From positions 49,211,365 to 49,275,364 of the forward strand of contig OY294047.1 in NCBI GenBank assembly GCA_958510825.1: DNA of 64,000 nucleotides. Direction: 5' to 3'. The translations under genes and the position numbers were made by a program. The stretch comes from Brachypterus glaber (Eukaryota; Arthropoda; Insecta; Coleoptera; Kateretidae). Under the pieces are notes generated by a model that worked only from the letters and a program-made list of their open reading frames with translations, was not told the DNA's origin and did not search any database. Positions 10,571 through 23,040 of the stretch are shown piece by piece. Position 1 is the stretch's first letter; every line of letters starts with the position of its first letter.

Positions 10571-12690
10571 TAATAATTATTAATTAATATTTTTTAATTT
10601 TAATAAGTCAACAAAAATGTTGGAATTAGTTAGGTTTTACGGTTGAGTAACACTAGTTACTAGTACTAGTACTTATATCTCTTAGGATATCTATTGTTTA
10701 TTTTATATTTTAATATTATAATATTTTATGTTATACCAAGGCGTCCTTCACTTCCAGGCCGCGCTACTGGCTTAGGTGCCAGACTTCTTAGTGGGCCATT
10801 CCATGGCCAGCTAAGTTAAAAATTTTGAAGCAAAATGTCACATATTTGTCAAAAATAATAGTGTTATTTGTGAGAGAAAATAAATCTGTTATTTTTACAA
10901 AAACAGCAAATATAATAAAACTAATACTAAATTTCGGAATATGTGAGGTAATCTGCCCTACTACGCTAGAAAGCCTTAACTCCATTTGTCGCATAGCAGT
11001 CTTTTCAAAATATTACATCAGAGTTGACGTCAAAACGTCGCTAGGCAAATTTAATATTTGTTTTTTTTTTTAACTTAATTGACAAACATATAAAGAGATA
11101 AACAAATTCATGAAAATCTAGAGATTATTTTTCAGTGTAACATGACGTGATCCTGACATGACAACATTCTTCTTTCTTAGAATCGTTCGAAAGTAAAATG
11201 GGTATAAACTGAAAGCATTATTAATCTTGAGGTTTATAGCAAAACAAAGTGGATTAATTTAGGAATGACGTATAGGACATAATCTTAAAACTGTGAGCGC
11301 ATAGAACAGATTGGACAAGTTAGCAAAGTTTTCGCCCTCCTTGTCTTGCTATTACTAAATTGACCTTTAAGGTTATCTCGGCTTATTCGCAGTAATAATT
11401 ACTTCAATTTGCTTTTTGCTTTCCCCTATTATAACACATCAAAGCGAGAAAGGACCTATTGCTCTGTTTTTGTTTATTCCCCTCTATGGCCTAAACCAGC
11501 CCTGTGACTGGCACTCCGCAGTTTTAGCTTTTTCGTGTTACGTAATGACTGAAATCCACCAGATGGCGGAATAGTCTACGAGCAAGATTTGGAGCACTCT
11601 AGATTTATGATTTTATAAAATTCTATGACACATAACCTCAAGATTTGTTTATGTTAGAAATAAACGTCGAAAAGTTGCTACTAATGTATAATGCTTTTAT
11701 CGGTATTATGTAATTACTTTTAATATTTTGTGATAACAATGGTTTTACTATAGTTTGCCTATGTTTGGTATCATTGAATGTATTTATAGTTGACACAAGA
11801 AAATATACTACTTAAGAATTTAAAATTAAAACATCAGAATCAAGGCTTACAGTTTTTGATGTGCTATATATAAAGATTTAGAGATTTACCTTAGAATAAA
11901 CAAAGAAGATGTTCTCTTGTAAATGGAAAAAGGCAAAAATGAATAAATGTATTAAGAATAAATAAAAACAAACACTAAAAATAAACGTCACTCAACCAAG
12001 CAAATTACAGCTGTTTATACTAAAGCTGTCTTCACAATACGCCAAAACGAGAATGTTAAAAATACACTGGATTTAAAAGATATAAAGGCTAAGCTTTAAA
12101 GAATATTTTAATTATACCTAAAAGGTACACTTAAAAATAGTTTTATTGACTTAAAATACATAATTAATTATTTTAAAACAAATTTTTGGAAACAACCTGT
12201 GAACATATGTTTGTAATGTCACCATTTAAAAATTAGGATCTAGAAGGCTTCAGATCCCGCTCGTAGATACCAGCGCTTTTTGGGCAATACGTAGCCAGAT
12301 CGAACTACAAGTTACCAGTCCTTATTCTCTACGTTCATGGCCTAAACTACGGGGCCGATTTTAATGATTTGGACGTTAAAAGATCCGTATTTATTACTCG
12401 ATTGTCATATGTTCCACGTTTCGACAATAATCATTTAATGGAAAATCAAGGAATTTTATAGATTTTTATTACGAATTCGGTATCATACGGTCCATATTAA
12501 TTTTAAAAGTAGCTTATTAATTTTAAATGTAGCTTTCGATTTTTCCACGTTTCGGCTATTTTATATAAAATTTCAAGTTTGATTCTTATCAGGATTTATA
12601 GATTTTTAATGTAAATTCAATCTCATTCCGTCCGTGTATCATACGCTTCGTATTAAATTTAAAAATGGCTTTTTATCACCAAAGTTTCGT
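10571..12690. other. Long intergenic stretch, no gene seen
   Basis: Mostly AT-rich. A GC-richer patch at 10738-10805 and another at 12240-12350 look like degraded 3' ends of retroelements but give no recognisable protein. No introns, exons or RNA genes can be supported. Confidence 0.35.
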
Positions 12691-12960
12691 TAATTTTATT
12701 TTACTATTTGTTAATGATTGTGTAAATAAATCTAAAATTATGTAAAAGACTGCTAACATTTTCTAAAGCGCTGTAAATAAACTTATGTAAAATTACAAAT
12801 AATTACAACAATAATGTAGAATTGCATAGGTTTTCATTGATTTACACCTGTTATCAATTACATATCGGTTCATGGTAAATTGCTTATATAGAAAATTTTA
12901 CAGATCGTTCTATAGTAACCAGTCGCAATTTTTTTTAACAGTGTGGAGTAGATTATTTTT
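12690..12960. repeat. Weak TGTAAA-word region
   Basis: Contains several TGTAAA and TTTACA words in both orientations, similar in style to 3303-3538. Ends are not definable. Confidence 0.3.
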
Positions 12961-12989
12961 TTTTTTGTATTCGATTTTTCTAGCACCTC

Positions 12990-13380
12990 GGCTTGTTAAC
13001 GTGTACTCTCTCAGACAACTAGTAGGGGTCCTCACGGGCCACTGCAAGCTAAGGAAGCACCTGGCAACAATGCGGATTCTAGAGAGTCCGCTATGCCCAG
13101 AGTGCGGAGAGGATGAAACATCCTCTCATTACTTAGCCGAGTGTGTCAGATACGACAGGATCAGGTTGCAAGTCTTTGAAACTCAAAGACTCAACCAAGA
13201 GGAACTAAGAGATCTCCCCTGGGCCAATATCCTGACCTTTATTGAAAGGACGGGCACGTTCAAGGAGGACTCAAATTAGTAAATGGCTGGGATTGCCTGG
13301 GGTGACAAAAAGGGCTAGAAATGGCCTAGTTGTCCGCCGGATAATGTCCGGCTTTGGCCAAAAAATTTACTACTACTAAC
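12990..13380 (+). pseudogene. LINE 3'-end fragment (R1/I-type, after the RNase H domain)
   Basis: The frame ending at the TAG at 13279 reads LTGHCKLRKHLATM, then CPECGEDETSSHYLAEC. This is the CxxC...H...C zinc-knuckle-like tail found after reverse transcriptase/RNase H in R1/I-group non-LTR retrotransposons. The following GC-rich 100 bases look like its 3' UTR. The 5' part is missing, as expected for a 5'-truncated LINE copy. Confidence 0.75.
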
Positions 13381-13489
13381 GTGTACTCTTCTAAATATAA
13401 AATTGCGAAGAGTATAAGTTAAAATGAATTAAAATTTCAGTAGATTCGTTTTCTATCCGTCGAATACATAATTAATGCTTTTGATGCGG

Positions 13490-13640
13490 CAGCGAGATGA
13501 GTGAAAGTATCCGAAATGGAAACGCCATGGCGCGCCAGCAGGAACTGTTGTGCGGAGATAAGAAGCAGGATTTAGCAGACGATGCCTGGCAATTCCACGG
13601 CCGACTTGAAATTGTCTTGACTTATTTTTTACATGAACTA
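13490..13640 (+). other. GC-richer, coding-like fragment of unknown origin
   Basis: A short segment much richer in G+C than its surroundings opens with an ATG at 13497 and reads MSESIRNGNAMARQQELL in frame before becoming AT-rich. I do not recognise it. It could be a piece of a host cDNA or a retroelement. No splice sites or family motifs support a gene. Confidence 0.25.
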
Positions 13641-13983
13641 TTCCAGCGCACTATGAACACAAAATATAGAAGAATTTTATCTCCAATTCATCTTGGAAAC
13701 CCAATAAAATTGTACTGTTTTACATTTCACAATCAAAAAATATTTTTTTTTAAATAAAATTTAGACTAATAAAAAGCCTTAAGTTATATTGACCTTGGTC
13801 AAAATAGTAAGGTTAGTTTCTATGCTTGACATGAAAAATGGCAATATTTGGATTTAAGAACATAAAATAATTTATAAAATTCTGTGATAAAAGTTGGAAA
13901 ATAAGTAAATAATATTTGTTTGTTTTTAGAATCCACGACTTAAATATCTAAATAAAATTAGGCATAGTTCTGTACATAGATAA

Positions 13984-14026
13984 ATATCACACTAGTATAA
14001 TGGAAAAATATTAAACTAGTGTGATA
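13984..14026. repeat. Small hairpin
   Basis: TATCACACTAGT and its exact inverted copy ACTAGTGTGATA surround an AT-rich loop. Confidence 0.6.
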
Positions 14027-14255
14027 CAAGGCGTTTTGTAAAAAACAAAAGTGTGTGATATAGTTAATGAGTTTTTTGCATACTAATCAGATGACTTTAT
14101 TAATTGTTGACCTTATTTGCGGTCTTTGAAGCTGGTGGCACCATTTGGATGACCTCTGCTGCAGTTTCCAGATTATTTTTAAAACCTTGACTACATTTCT
14201 CAAAATGTTCTTTTAAATGTGCTGTTGTATGTTGTAATTGAATATTTCTTGGAAA

Positions 14256-14431
14256 TTAAATTATTTATTTATTTATTTATCCGCATGAAAGAAAGTCTCC
14301 GACGTAAGGAGGAGGAATCATTCGCGCTCTCTTCTTTCGGTCAAGAGCGTTATAAGGCCCGCGTGCCTACATCGGACCTCATTCCAAACATATTTCCAGC
14401 AGCCACAGATCCGTGCCTCAAACTATAAATG
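14256..14431 (-). mobile_element. LINE 3' UTR fragment with (AATA)n-type tail
   Basis: Read on the minus strand, a GC-richer segment containing ACGCGGGCCTTATAACGC ends in a GGATAAATAAATAAATAAAT tail. This is the usual form of a 5'-truncated non-LTR retrotransposon end. No coding part remains. Confidence 0.5.
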
Positions 14432-14955
14432 TCTTTTTTATAGGGCATCGTAGGAAAAGTAGTTTTTTTTTAGGTGTGTGTGTGGTACACCTTTTTACAA
14501 AGTACTTGGAGACATAATCACACTTTAGGATATTAAAGAAAAATTCATATTAACAATAAATTTTGGGTGCTTTATATTCATTAGACTTTTTCTAATCCAA
14601 CATTCAATGTTTTATACCAGAATTTTCTGCACATTCTTTACATGCATAAACCATAACCCGTTATCTAAAAATTATATAATAACTATTTATTTTTTTTAAA
14701 TAGACTAGAGTTTCTAAATCTTAGGTATAAGAATTGGTTTTGATTCAAAACTTGGAATTAAAATAATACAAAACCACCAGTTTTGATATTGGCAGACTGA
14801 AAAATGATCTGCTTGGGGCAAACAGATCAGTAGTTAAATACAAGTGATTTTTCTGGTTGCCACAACCGGAAATCTGGTAAGGGCCACAAAACAACTGGTT
14901 GTAATTACCAGAAACGAAACTTAGATTTAAAAGATCTAAAAATGATAACACAGAC

Positions 14956-15417
14956 CACAAAATTTTTCAGTCGGTTGCAGTAGAACAAAAATAGTTTTCT
15001 AGGTGTATTTTTGGTCGCAGAACACGAATCTGTCTTCCGTTTTGGCCCATCACGTCAGAATTTTTTTTACAATAAGAAAAATTATTATTTTTTTAGAAAA
15101 TTTTATTTCGCTCATAATTTCCAAATTATTAATCTGAAGTTATAATATGCCTACATTTTTATCAACAAGAATTAAAAAAAAAAATCCAAGCGATGACCGA
15201 AATTTAACGATTTTGACCATATTTCAGATTCAAAACTATAGATTAATATTTTGGAAAATATAAGCAAAATAAAATTTTCGAAAAAATATGGTTTTCCGTA
15301 TTAAAAAACAATCCTGTAGTGATGGGCCAAAACGGACGACGGATTCGTGTTCAGCGACCAAAAATACACCTAGAAAACCATTTCTGATCCGCTGCAACCG
15401 ACAGAAAAAAATTGTGG
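14956..15417. mobile_element. Foldback element with arms of about 95 bp
   Basis: Left arm 14956-15053 and right arm 15318-15417 are inverted copies, both containing TTTTGGCCCATCAC or its complement and a GGTCGC(A/T)GAACACGAATC-type word. The loop of about 265 bp is AT-rich. The sequence just left (14780-14900) contains TCTGGTTGCCACAACCGG, similar to a segment at 41985-42005. Confidence 0.65.
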
Positions 15418-15479
15418 TACTGTGTAATGATTATAATTACTCACGATATCATTATTATTATACAAGTTAATTTTTCTAG

Positions 15480-15934
15480 TGTACCAGTCGATTTATAATT
15501 TCCCGAACTTTCAGGGAGTACTACTAACTCCAATTTAGGTCCCCGAACATGTCAACTAAGTCATTTCAGCATTGTCAATCAGAAATTATCGTCGAAGGAT
15601 TAATTAAATGTTAAATTCGACGTGTAAGCCTTACTTTGTAAGGCTTCCGGGCGTCCGTTGTTCCAATCCTGTGACTTGGTAAGAGTTTATAGAAGAGTCA
15701 CTCTAACTAGCGAAAGTAGAGTTTCACGAGAGACAAGAAATAGTTATTTGCGCTCATAGTAGAGGTAAGTAAATTTATTTGTGTGAGGTATTTTGTCGAC
15801 CGAAGCGGAGCCGAGGTCCATAAACACGACCGAAGACAGAAAAAAACTTAACTACGAGTAGCGCATCACGTTTTTCTTACTACCAAGGGGTTAAAGTCTT
15901 ATTTTATTAATAATATTTTTGACATTTGGGCATC
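15480..15934. other. Intergenic, no gene seen
   Basis: No supportable feature. A GC-richer patch at 15795-15830 has two related GACCGAAG words. Confidence 0.35.
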
Positions 15935-16157
15935 CTTAGTTAAAACGTCCTAACTAACATTTTTGTCATTTTCGGCTTATTTGCATATACCGGTTGTTCT
16001 ATGCCATATTTCTCTATTCTCCAGGGTTTTTACCAGTCAGGGAAATCAGGGAAGTCAGAGAAAAGTCAGGGAAATTAAAATTGAAACCTGGAAGTCAGGA
16101 AACTTGCCATTAATTCGAAAAATTTAGGGAAAATAGTTAGGACGTTTTAACTAAAGA
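15935..16157. mobile_element. MITE with CTTAGTTAAAACGTCC termini, copy 1
   Basis: TIRs contain TTAGTTAAAACGTCCTAACTA on the left and its inverted counterpart on the right. The middle is filled with CAGGGAAA-like words (CAGTCAGGGAAATCAGGGAA). A second copy, inverted, is at 50773-51004 and shares the TATACCGGTTGTTCTATGCC segment. Confidence 0.7.
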
Positions 16158-16462
16158 GGGCAGTGTATATGTATGACAATTCAAGAAATCATTTCTTATG
16201 GAAATACTCTATAAAACTAAAAATAGTAGTCTTGTGTCTAGATGTCCCCTACGGTATTAGACACCTAGTGTCCTTGCGCAGTAAATCGTTTTTTTTTTGT
16301 TTTTAGCTACGGTTTTGTTTTTATTGATTTCATCTATCACTAAGTGTGCTCGATATAGTACTGTTCATTACTGTCGACTTTTTGATTAAGTGATGCCAAC
16401 TTACCTAGTTGGTAGTGAGAAAAGGAACTTTTTAAGACAAGAAATAAACTGATGTATGTAGT

Positions 16463-16689
16463 CAGGGCCGTAGCGTAGAAGATTTCGTGGGGGGGAGAAG
16501 GTCAAAATTAGCCTAAAAATGCAAATTTTTTCTTCGACAAAAAGGTTAATGACTAAAAAAAAGGTACAAGTAAAAAATTTTTATGACTAAAAAAAAATAC
16601 CACTAACCAAAATTTTGATGACTAAAAAAAAAGGTCCTTACCTCCAAAAAAGCTTTGGACAAAGCGGATAGAGAGCGAGAGAGAGAGAG

Positions 16690-16756
<67 letters not shown>

Positions 16757-16959
16757 GAGAGAGAGAGTTTGTACAAGTAAAAAAAATGTACCCCTAACCA
16801 AAATTTTGATGACTAAAAAAAAAGTCACCCACCTTTGCGAGAAATATACAACTTTTGAATTTGAATTCATAAAATATGCAACTTTTGTTTTGGATGAATG
16901 CAATATGCAACTTTTCAAAATAGGTGGCGGGGACGCTCCGCCCGTTAGCTACGGCCCTG
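16463..16959. mobile_element. hAT-like MITE with an internal (GA)n run
   Basis: Termini CAGGGCCGTAGC and GCTACGGCCCTG are inverted copies, and an exact 8-bp duplication TATGTAGT flanks both sides (16455-16462, 16960-16967). CAGGG ends with 8-bp duplications identify the hAT superfamily. Inside, a segment with GACTAAAAAAAA words is repeated three or four times and a long GA microsatellite occupies about 16672-16757. There is no transposase. Confidence 0.85.
16672..16757. repeat. (GA)n microsatellite
   Basis: Nearly uninterrupted GA dinucleotide tract inside the hAT-like MITE. Confidence 0.95.
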
Positions 16960-17273
16960 TATGTAGTCTTGGTCATTTCCGGCGATTAACTTCTTGTCTC
17001 GTCTAACAAGTTTCGATTTTTGAGAGCTTGTTATCTGGCGTCGAAACATCCACACACTAAACACTCTAAATTTACTTGTTCTTACAATTTGATGACGTTG
17101 TATTAAAAAAGTTACATAACCTCAAATAATTGAAGAAGAATACAGTCATGGCCGCCCATGATTTTGTTTTGTAAAAATTCTAAATGGCATTAAATGAGGT
17201 GTAAAATTTAATTATAAAAACTGATTTTTAAGCAAAAATATAGATGTTGAATAAAATGTCGTACAGCACACAA

Positions 17274-17362
17274 GGTAAGTGATATTATTCAATGAAAAAA
17301 ATATCCCACTCTGCCGGATGAGAGGGTCAACTGTTTTTCTCTTGAATAATATCTTACTTCAT
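17274..17362. repeat. Short inverted repeat
   Basis: GTAAGTGATATTATTCAA and its near-inverse TTGAATAATATCTTAC flank about 50 bp. Possibly a tiny MITE. Confidence 0.45.
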
Positions 17363-17494
17363 TTGTACTTTAAGTAACTATTATTTTTTTTGCTAGCAAC
17401 GTTGGTGCCGAAAACCTACCGACAGAAAAATGTTCATTGTTTTAAGTCAAAAATGTCAAAACTTTTGACATTTTTTCTAGGCTAGAGATTCTAG

Positions 17495-17523
17495 CATATT
17501 ATGGCACCGCGGCGCCATAATAT
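17495..17523. repeat. GC-cored palindrome
   Basis: ATATTATGGC(A)CCGCGGCGCCATAATAT is almost self-complementary and stands out in AT-rich surroundings. Otherwise 17360-18400 shows no gene. Confidence 0.55.
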
Positions 17524-18406
17524 ACGCGCCGCTAGATAGAGTGACTATGCGATACATAATTGAAAGCAATTGCCGGGTTTACTAAGATTTACTTCAGTCG
17601 CCCGGACTAATCCAGTTCACTTATTTGTTATTTCCATATTAGCTCTAACGATGGAGCATCCAAGGTACTTATTGATAATAAGATAATAAGGGCTAAAGAT
17701 TTTCCCAATTTTCCGACCTTCTTGGGGGCAGTTTTTGGGCCCGGGAATAAATTTCAGGGGTATAGAAATTTTTTTGACCTCGAAAAATACATAGGTATAC
17801 TATGGTTGGGCATCTGGAATCCGTTTTGGGTCCGGGGGTGAGTTCCAGACGTCTAGGGCCTTTTCAGACCCCGGATTCAGATTCAGCATCAAAAAATACA
17901 ATTGAATATAATGTTCTGTCTCACGGATCTCGACCTTTTCTTTTGTGGGGCTGTGTAATTTCTCTTTGACGAATTAACCATTTTTTCTAGTTTCTTTTAA
18001 AATTTTATTGGAAAATAAAACAAATTAATGACAAATAAATACCTGTATCAGGTAAATAAAGAAAATAAACAATCTTATATAAAAATATTATACAGGTAAT
18101 GCGTTGGTTTTGTATACAGTTGGATGTAAAATTCTTATCCTCTAGATACCTTTTTACTCAACTAAATAATTAGTCGCAACTGACATCCGAAAAGCGAAAC
18201 GATTGATACCGATTTGATCCGAGAGTAGGCCAGCACGGCCACAAGAGGGTATAGATTCTACCTTGGAGTGTATACAAAATGAATGGATAATCTGTATATT
18301 TTTTTAAGCAAAATTTTAACGAACTGAATATAATTTCACTTATGAAACAAAACATATATGTATATATCCAAATAAATATTTTTTCTAAGATGATAGTATT
18401 ATTTTA

Positions 18407-18680
18407 CATCGGCTACTAAGAGTGCCGATGTATTGAAATCTTCGCCGAAAAGTCAAAATTTTTGACCACGTTTTTTTCACATTTCTCGACGTTTTAGACC
18501 ATTCTGAGTCGAAATCGGTAAAAAAAATTATTGCGTCCGTTTGTCTGTCTAGGTATAAACTAAACCCTAAAGATACAGAATTTAAAATCAAACAAAACAC
18601 CTAGTTTGAAATTTGCAAACTAGATGGCTCTAGTATACAATAGTGCCGATGTTTTGACAGGGTGCTTGCAGCGTTTCATC
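18407..18680. mobile_element. ACATCGGCACT-ended element, internally deleted copy
   Basis: Shorter inverse-orientation relative of 58608-59317 and 51106-51764. It keeps the terminal ACATCGGC...GCCGATGT words, the TTCTCGACGTTTTAGACC segment and the outer AGGGTGCTTGCA word, but lacks most of the middle. The family also carries a GACA-type simple repeat. Superfamily unknown. Confidence 0.7.
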
Positions 18681-18932
18681 TAGTTTATTTATGTAGAAAC
18701 CTGATAATATAAAAAATAAAATTTAAGAAGTTGCAGCTTTTGCAATAAGGTTACAAACAACTTGTTACATCCTAATAAATTTTCTATGGTAATGAGGAGT
18801 TAACCAAGGAGTTTATGTTATAAGAAGAAATCTATTATTCAGAATGTCAATTATGCAAAGAGGATAATATGCGCACCTAAAGAAGTTTGCTAAACATGGT
18901 TTAACTACTATTTTAATCAGAGGTCTTCTATA

Positions 18933-19240
18933 CAGTGCGGTTCAAAAAACATCCGCCCTCTTAACTTTTAACGAGTTCATACATCGACTTCAAATTTGGA
19001 ACACCCAAATAACATAACATAAACTATTTTTGGCATATAATCAATATTTTTATCTTTAAAAATGTGCTCAGGGGGCACACGGGGATTGTTTTTAAAGGAA
19101 AGGGGGTCGTGTGATACGTCGTTTTAAAGAAAATTAAATTCTCTATTCGATCGTATATTTAAAAAAAAATTAAAATGCTTTTAAATGTGCTGATTTTTCA
19201 ATTTCTTTTTACAAAAAAATGCGATTTTTAAGTTTTTTAT
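18933..19240. mobile_element. Tc1-like family C, left-end fragment
   Basis: Begins TA-CAGTGCGGTTCAAAA and continues with CTCTTAACTTTTAACGAGTT and a GGGGCACACGGGG segment, as in the full copies at 21676-22377 and 27961-28648. The right end is lost or too diverged to place. Confidence 0.6.
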
Positions 19241-19853
19241 ATTTTTTTATTTATTTTTATTATATTTCACTCAAATTACGCCTAATATGCTTAATATTCT
19301 CGCAATGATAAACTATACTTTTCTCTTAGAATTAGTATATTATAACCTGTACGGAAAATGACTTATTTCGCATGAAAGAATGTTTACCATGAGTCGACAA
19401 GCGCCGAGTGCTGAAGTGTAAGGTTCATTTTCTTTTATTAAAACTTTAAAATTGACAACACAATTGACACAAATAAACTATCATGTTAAACGGTCTCCAT
19501 GGAAACAAGTGTCTTAGCCAATAATGTTAGAGGTTTGTATAATCAAGCTACTTGTTTTAATAATTATGCGTGCGGAAAAGACCTTCTTTCCAAAGGCTCG
19601 TAGAAAAAGATATTGTTTTTGACACGCTGCCAATATATCGTTCACCAGAAGCAAACAATGGCTGTCTTTTAAGTATATTTTACGTGAGCGTCATCTGGAA
19701 GCATAGACTTTTAGTAATTACAAGTTTGCGTTTAATTACCAATGTAAACGAGAAGGTTCCAACCCTCTGCCCCTCTTTAAAACGTCGACCCTTAACATGT
19801 TTCTTGGAGAATAGAGATTTCCGGATAAAAGAATATTAAATGAAATTAGGCTA

Positions 19854-20277
19854 CACGGAAAGAAATTAGTGGGCTCTGCGCTATACATTATAAGATATTT
19901 GGTAACAGTGGCAAATTATAGTGATTTAAGCTATAGATTATAAGGCACACAATAACTAATAATGTTAAAAATAAATTGGAAACGATTATATATATTACAG
20001 ACACGATTATATTTATTACAGGCACTATTATAAATTTACAGAAATTTTATTATATTATAAAAATTATTAGCACGGACAATAATTAAATCTATTTAAGCTA
20101 TAAATGCCATACTATTTGTTATATTTTATTATTCACTAAACAATTAAAGTATTTCATATAATTTTTTACACTGACTGCCATAATTGTAAGAGAAAGCCTT
20201 GTATTTATATAATAAGAGATTATAATTTGCTTGGTATGTGTGTTATAGCGCTCCTAGCTATAATTTTTTTTTCCGTG
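19854..20277. mobile_element. Tc1/mariner-like MITE, family A copy 2
   Basis: Inverse-orientation twin of 104-527: the same 424-bp length, TA flanks at 19852-19853 and 20278-20279, and CACGGAAA termini. Confidence 0.8.
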
Positions 20278-20307
20278 TAGAGTAGCTTCAAAGCAGAAAA
20301 TTCTTTA

Positions 20308-20551
20308 GGGGTCGGGTCGTCCATAAAATACGTCAACCAAATTGACCAAAATTCATACACTTCATACCCCGTTTCTCGCGTTATTAAAGGCTGTAGAGAT
20401 TTTATATTTTGGCTACCACCCCTAACACCCCCCTATTGAGGGGGGGGGTAGCCAAAATATGAAATTTTTACATCCTTTAATAACGCGAGAAACGGGGAAT
20501 AAAGTGTATAAATTTTGGTCAATTTGCGTGACGTATTTTATGAACGACCCC
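20308..20551. mobile_element. PIF/Harbinger-like foldback MITE, copy 2
   Basis: Inverted arms with GGGGTCG ends and a TTTGGCTACC centre; flanked by TTA (20305-20307 and 20552-20554). It shares the central arms with 544-782 and 56901-57116 but has a diverged outer end (CGTCCATAAAATACGTCA). Confidence 0.7.
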
Positions 20552-20862
20552 TTAAGGGGTTCTACTTATTATTAAGCACATATTTTGGTTTATGAATTAA
20601 TTTACAACACTAACTAGTGCACTAGACTAGTGCCACTAGTGCTTTTTAAAAATATTGAAACCCGAGTGCTTTTGTTTTTCCATTTTGACAGTACTTTTTT
20701 TTATTTTTAAGTAAATGTGAGTGTATACATTTTTAGTTTTTTAAATTGTTTGAAACATACAAATCTCTAAAAATTGCTTTGTTTTTAGCAAAAAAGAGTC
20801 AAAAAATCCACACATTGAAAAAATGTATATATGCATAAGCTGCCACCTAATTAGGTAGCAGA

Positions 20863-21277
20863 CAACGAACTAATAACTCTTCTCTCTAGAATAGGCATTT
20901 CATTTAAAAAAAACTGAAAAAAACGTAGCCAACATATACATTTGTCTGTCTTACTCGCACAGCTTTGATCTAACAGAGACAACAATAACAGTTACTGGTA
21001 ATTGTATTGTTCAGTCCTGAATATACCTACTATTTGTTTACAAAAAAACCGAGATGTTGGCGATACTTTATATTAACGGTATGCGTATTCTACATATACA
21101 TTTGTCTGTCTTACTCGCACAGCTTTGTTCTAACAGAGACAACAATAACAGTTACTGGTAATTGTTCTTGTTCAGGCCTGAATATACATACTATTTGTTT
21201 ACAAACAAACCGAGATGTTAGCGATACTTTATATTAACGGTATGCGTATTCTAGAGAGAAGGGTTGTTAGTTCGTTG
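20863..21277. mobile_element. MITE with 8-bp duplication and internal tandem duplication
   Basis: TIRs of about 31 bp (CAACGAACTAATAACTCTTC at the left, inverted at the right) are flanked by an exact 8-bp repeat GTAGCAGA (20855-20862, 21278-21285). The inner part, from the ACATATACATTTGTCTGTCT word onward, is present twice in tandem (about 20933-21090 and 21091-21250). A single-unit copy in opposite internal orientation is at 36971-37222. The 8-bp duplication suggests hAT. Confidence 0.8.
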
Positions 21278-21675
21278 GTAGCAGATGAACTAAATTTTTT
21301 GAATAAAATTATTTATTCTTAATTTATTCTGTCGACGCTGCTGATTCCGATCCTGAAAGGTACGATTATGAACGTGTTCCCTCATTTAGAATTCCGAACA
21401 TCAAACATCAATTACTGACTAATTACCTCTCTTTGTTATATTAGTTCGTCTGGTAATTTGGCTAATTACAGGTTAATCTAGTGCTGCTTTTCCCTAAAAT
21501 ATTCTTTGAATTGTACTGGATCAATAACAAAAACTATTTTTAATTCTTTTGACTTTTAAATAAGTGTTATACATAATCTGGAAATTCATCCATGTTTTGT
21601 TAAAATGTAACCTGTGACTCCTTGTAGTGAAGATTGGATATTAAATAAGTTCAGAATGATTTTTGTCTTGTTATA

Positions 21676-22377
21676 CAGAGCGGTCGAAAAGTCACCCCCC
21701 CTCTCTTAACTTTTGAACCAGTTAAGATATCGACTTAAAATTTGGAACTTTTAAATAAGACAACTTAAACTATTTTTTAGCATATATTTAATACTTTTAG
21801 CTCTTAAAATGTGGGCAGGGGGCATGGGGGCACATTTTTTTAGATGGAAAGGAGGGTCGTGTAATACATCATTTTAAAGCTTATAAAATTCTCCATTTAA
21901 CTCCATATTTTTAAATAAACAAAAATTTTTTTTGGGTTTAAAATGGGGTTGAAAATGGGTATTAATGTCAAAATTCCTCTAAAAAAACAAATAATTTTTT
22001 AAAAATGCCTAATTTCATCATAAAAAAATGTTAATTATACTTTTAAACTAATTTTAGTTGACATAAATAAAAATTTATAAAAAAAACTTAAAAAATCGAA
22101 TGTTTTAGCACAAAAAATTTTATAATCAAAACCTTAAAAAACATTTTTAAAAAATTTAAAAATGTTAGTTTAAATAGAGAATTTTATAAGCTTTAAAAAG
22201 TCCATTTAAAAAAATGTCCCCCCATGCCCCCTGCCCACATTTTAAGAGCTGAAAATATCAAATATATGCTAAGAGATAGTTTAAGTTGTCTTATTTAAGA
22301 GTTCTAAACTTGAAGTCGATATCTCAACTCGTTCAAAAGTTAAAGGGGGGGGGGGGGTTGTCTTTTGGACCACACTG
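21676..22377. mobile_element. Tc1-like family C, full copy 1
   Basis: Long inverted arms start CAGAGCGGTCGAAAAGTCAC and end in the inverse, flanked by TATA. Both arms carry CCATGCCCCCTGCCCACATT. The interior is AT-rich and non-coding. A full relative is at 27961-28648; fragments are at 18933, 44240 and 61131. Confidence 0.75.
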
Positions 22378-22450
22378 TATAACTAACACGTGAAGTTTGA
22401 CAAAAATCATTTTAAACCTATTTAATAAGTGTTATTTTCTTTGTAACGTA

Positions 22451-23040
22451 GGGCAAAGATGCCTAATTTCGGATAGTTTCCTAATTTCGGATAGTAGTTT
22501 ATTTAAGATACTATCTGCAGCGGTAAACAGAAACATGACATGTCAAAGTCATTGCTTGAAATTTATTTAAAACTTTTTTTCATCAAAATTTATGGTTTAT
22601 GAACTTGAAAACTAAGAAAAATGAGATACCAACAAAAAAGAATTAATTGTAATGTACCGGACTGAACATTGTTGAAGAATTTTGAACTAAAAAATTTGCT
22701 GCGTTTTTTAACTACTTTTTTTTTAAAAAAATGCCTTATCAAAATCAATGAAGAACCCCTAGCACAAGCCAAAATCTTATTTGGGGCTCTCCATGACTCT
22801 GTTCCTATCTATACCAAAATAAATAAATAAATAATAAATCTCAAGCCAAAAGTCTAACTAAATCCGTCCAGTTATATGATAATCCAAAAATGAACATCCA
22901 AACGGTAGGGCTTCTTCAGGTTAAATGACAGCACAAATCTTGTAAGTTACAAATGGCAGTTTTGTGCTCAGTTTCATTAGATGCTTATTTATTTTATAAA
23001 TAATCATTAAAAAAGTTTGTGTTTTTGTCTTTGAATAGGA
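22451..23040. mobile_element. Decayed family B copy with an insertion
   Basis: Starts after TA (22449-22450) with GGGCAAAGATGCCTAATTTCGGATAG, matching the end of 6105-7006. The family match stops near 22545 and resumes near 22843 at AAGCCAAAAGTCTAACTAAATCC. The segment between ends in ACCAAAATAAATAAATAAATAA, so it is probably a 3'-tailed retroposon inserted in the element. Confidence 0.6.
22546..22842 (+). mobile_element. Putative retroposon inserted in the family B copy
   Basis: It interrupts a recognisable repeat and ends in an (AATA)n-type tail at about 22817-22840, preceded by GGGGCTCTCCATGACTCTG. The head is not recognised. Confidence 0.4.

Noticed and set aside
16622..16918. Minus-strand Ser/Leu repeat frame
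   Set aside because: Translation of the GA microsatellite inside a hAT-like MITE.
19570..19839. 89-codon plus-strand frame
   Set aside because: No recognisable motif, no splice context, and composition close to background.
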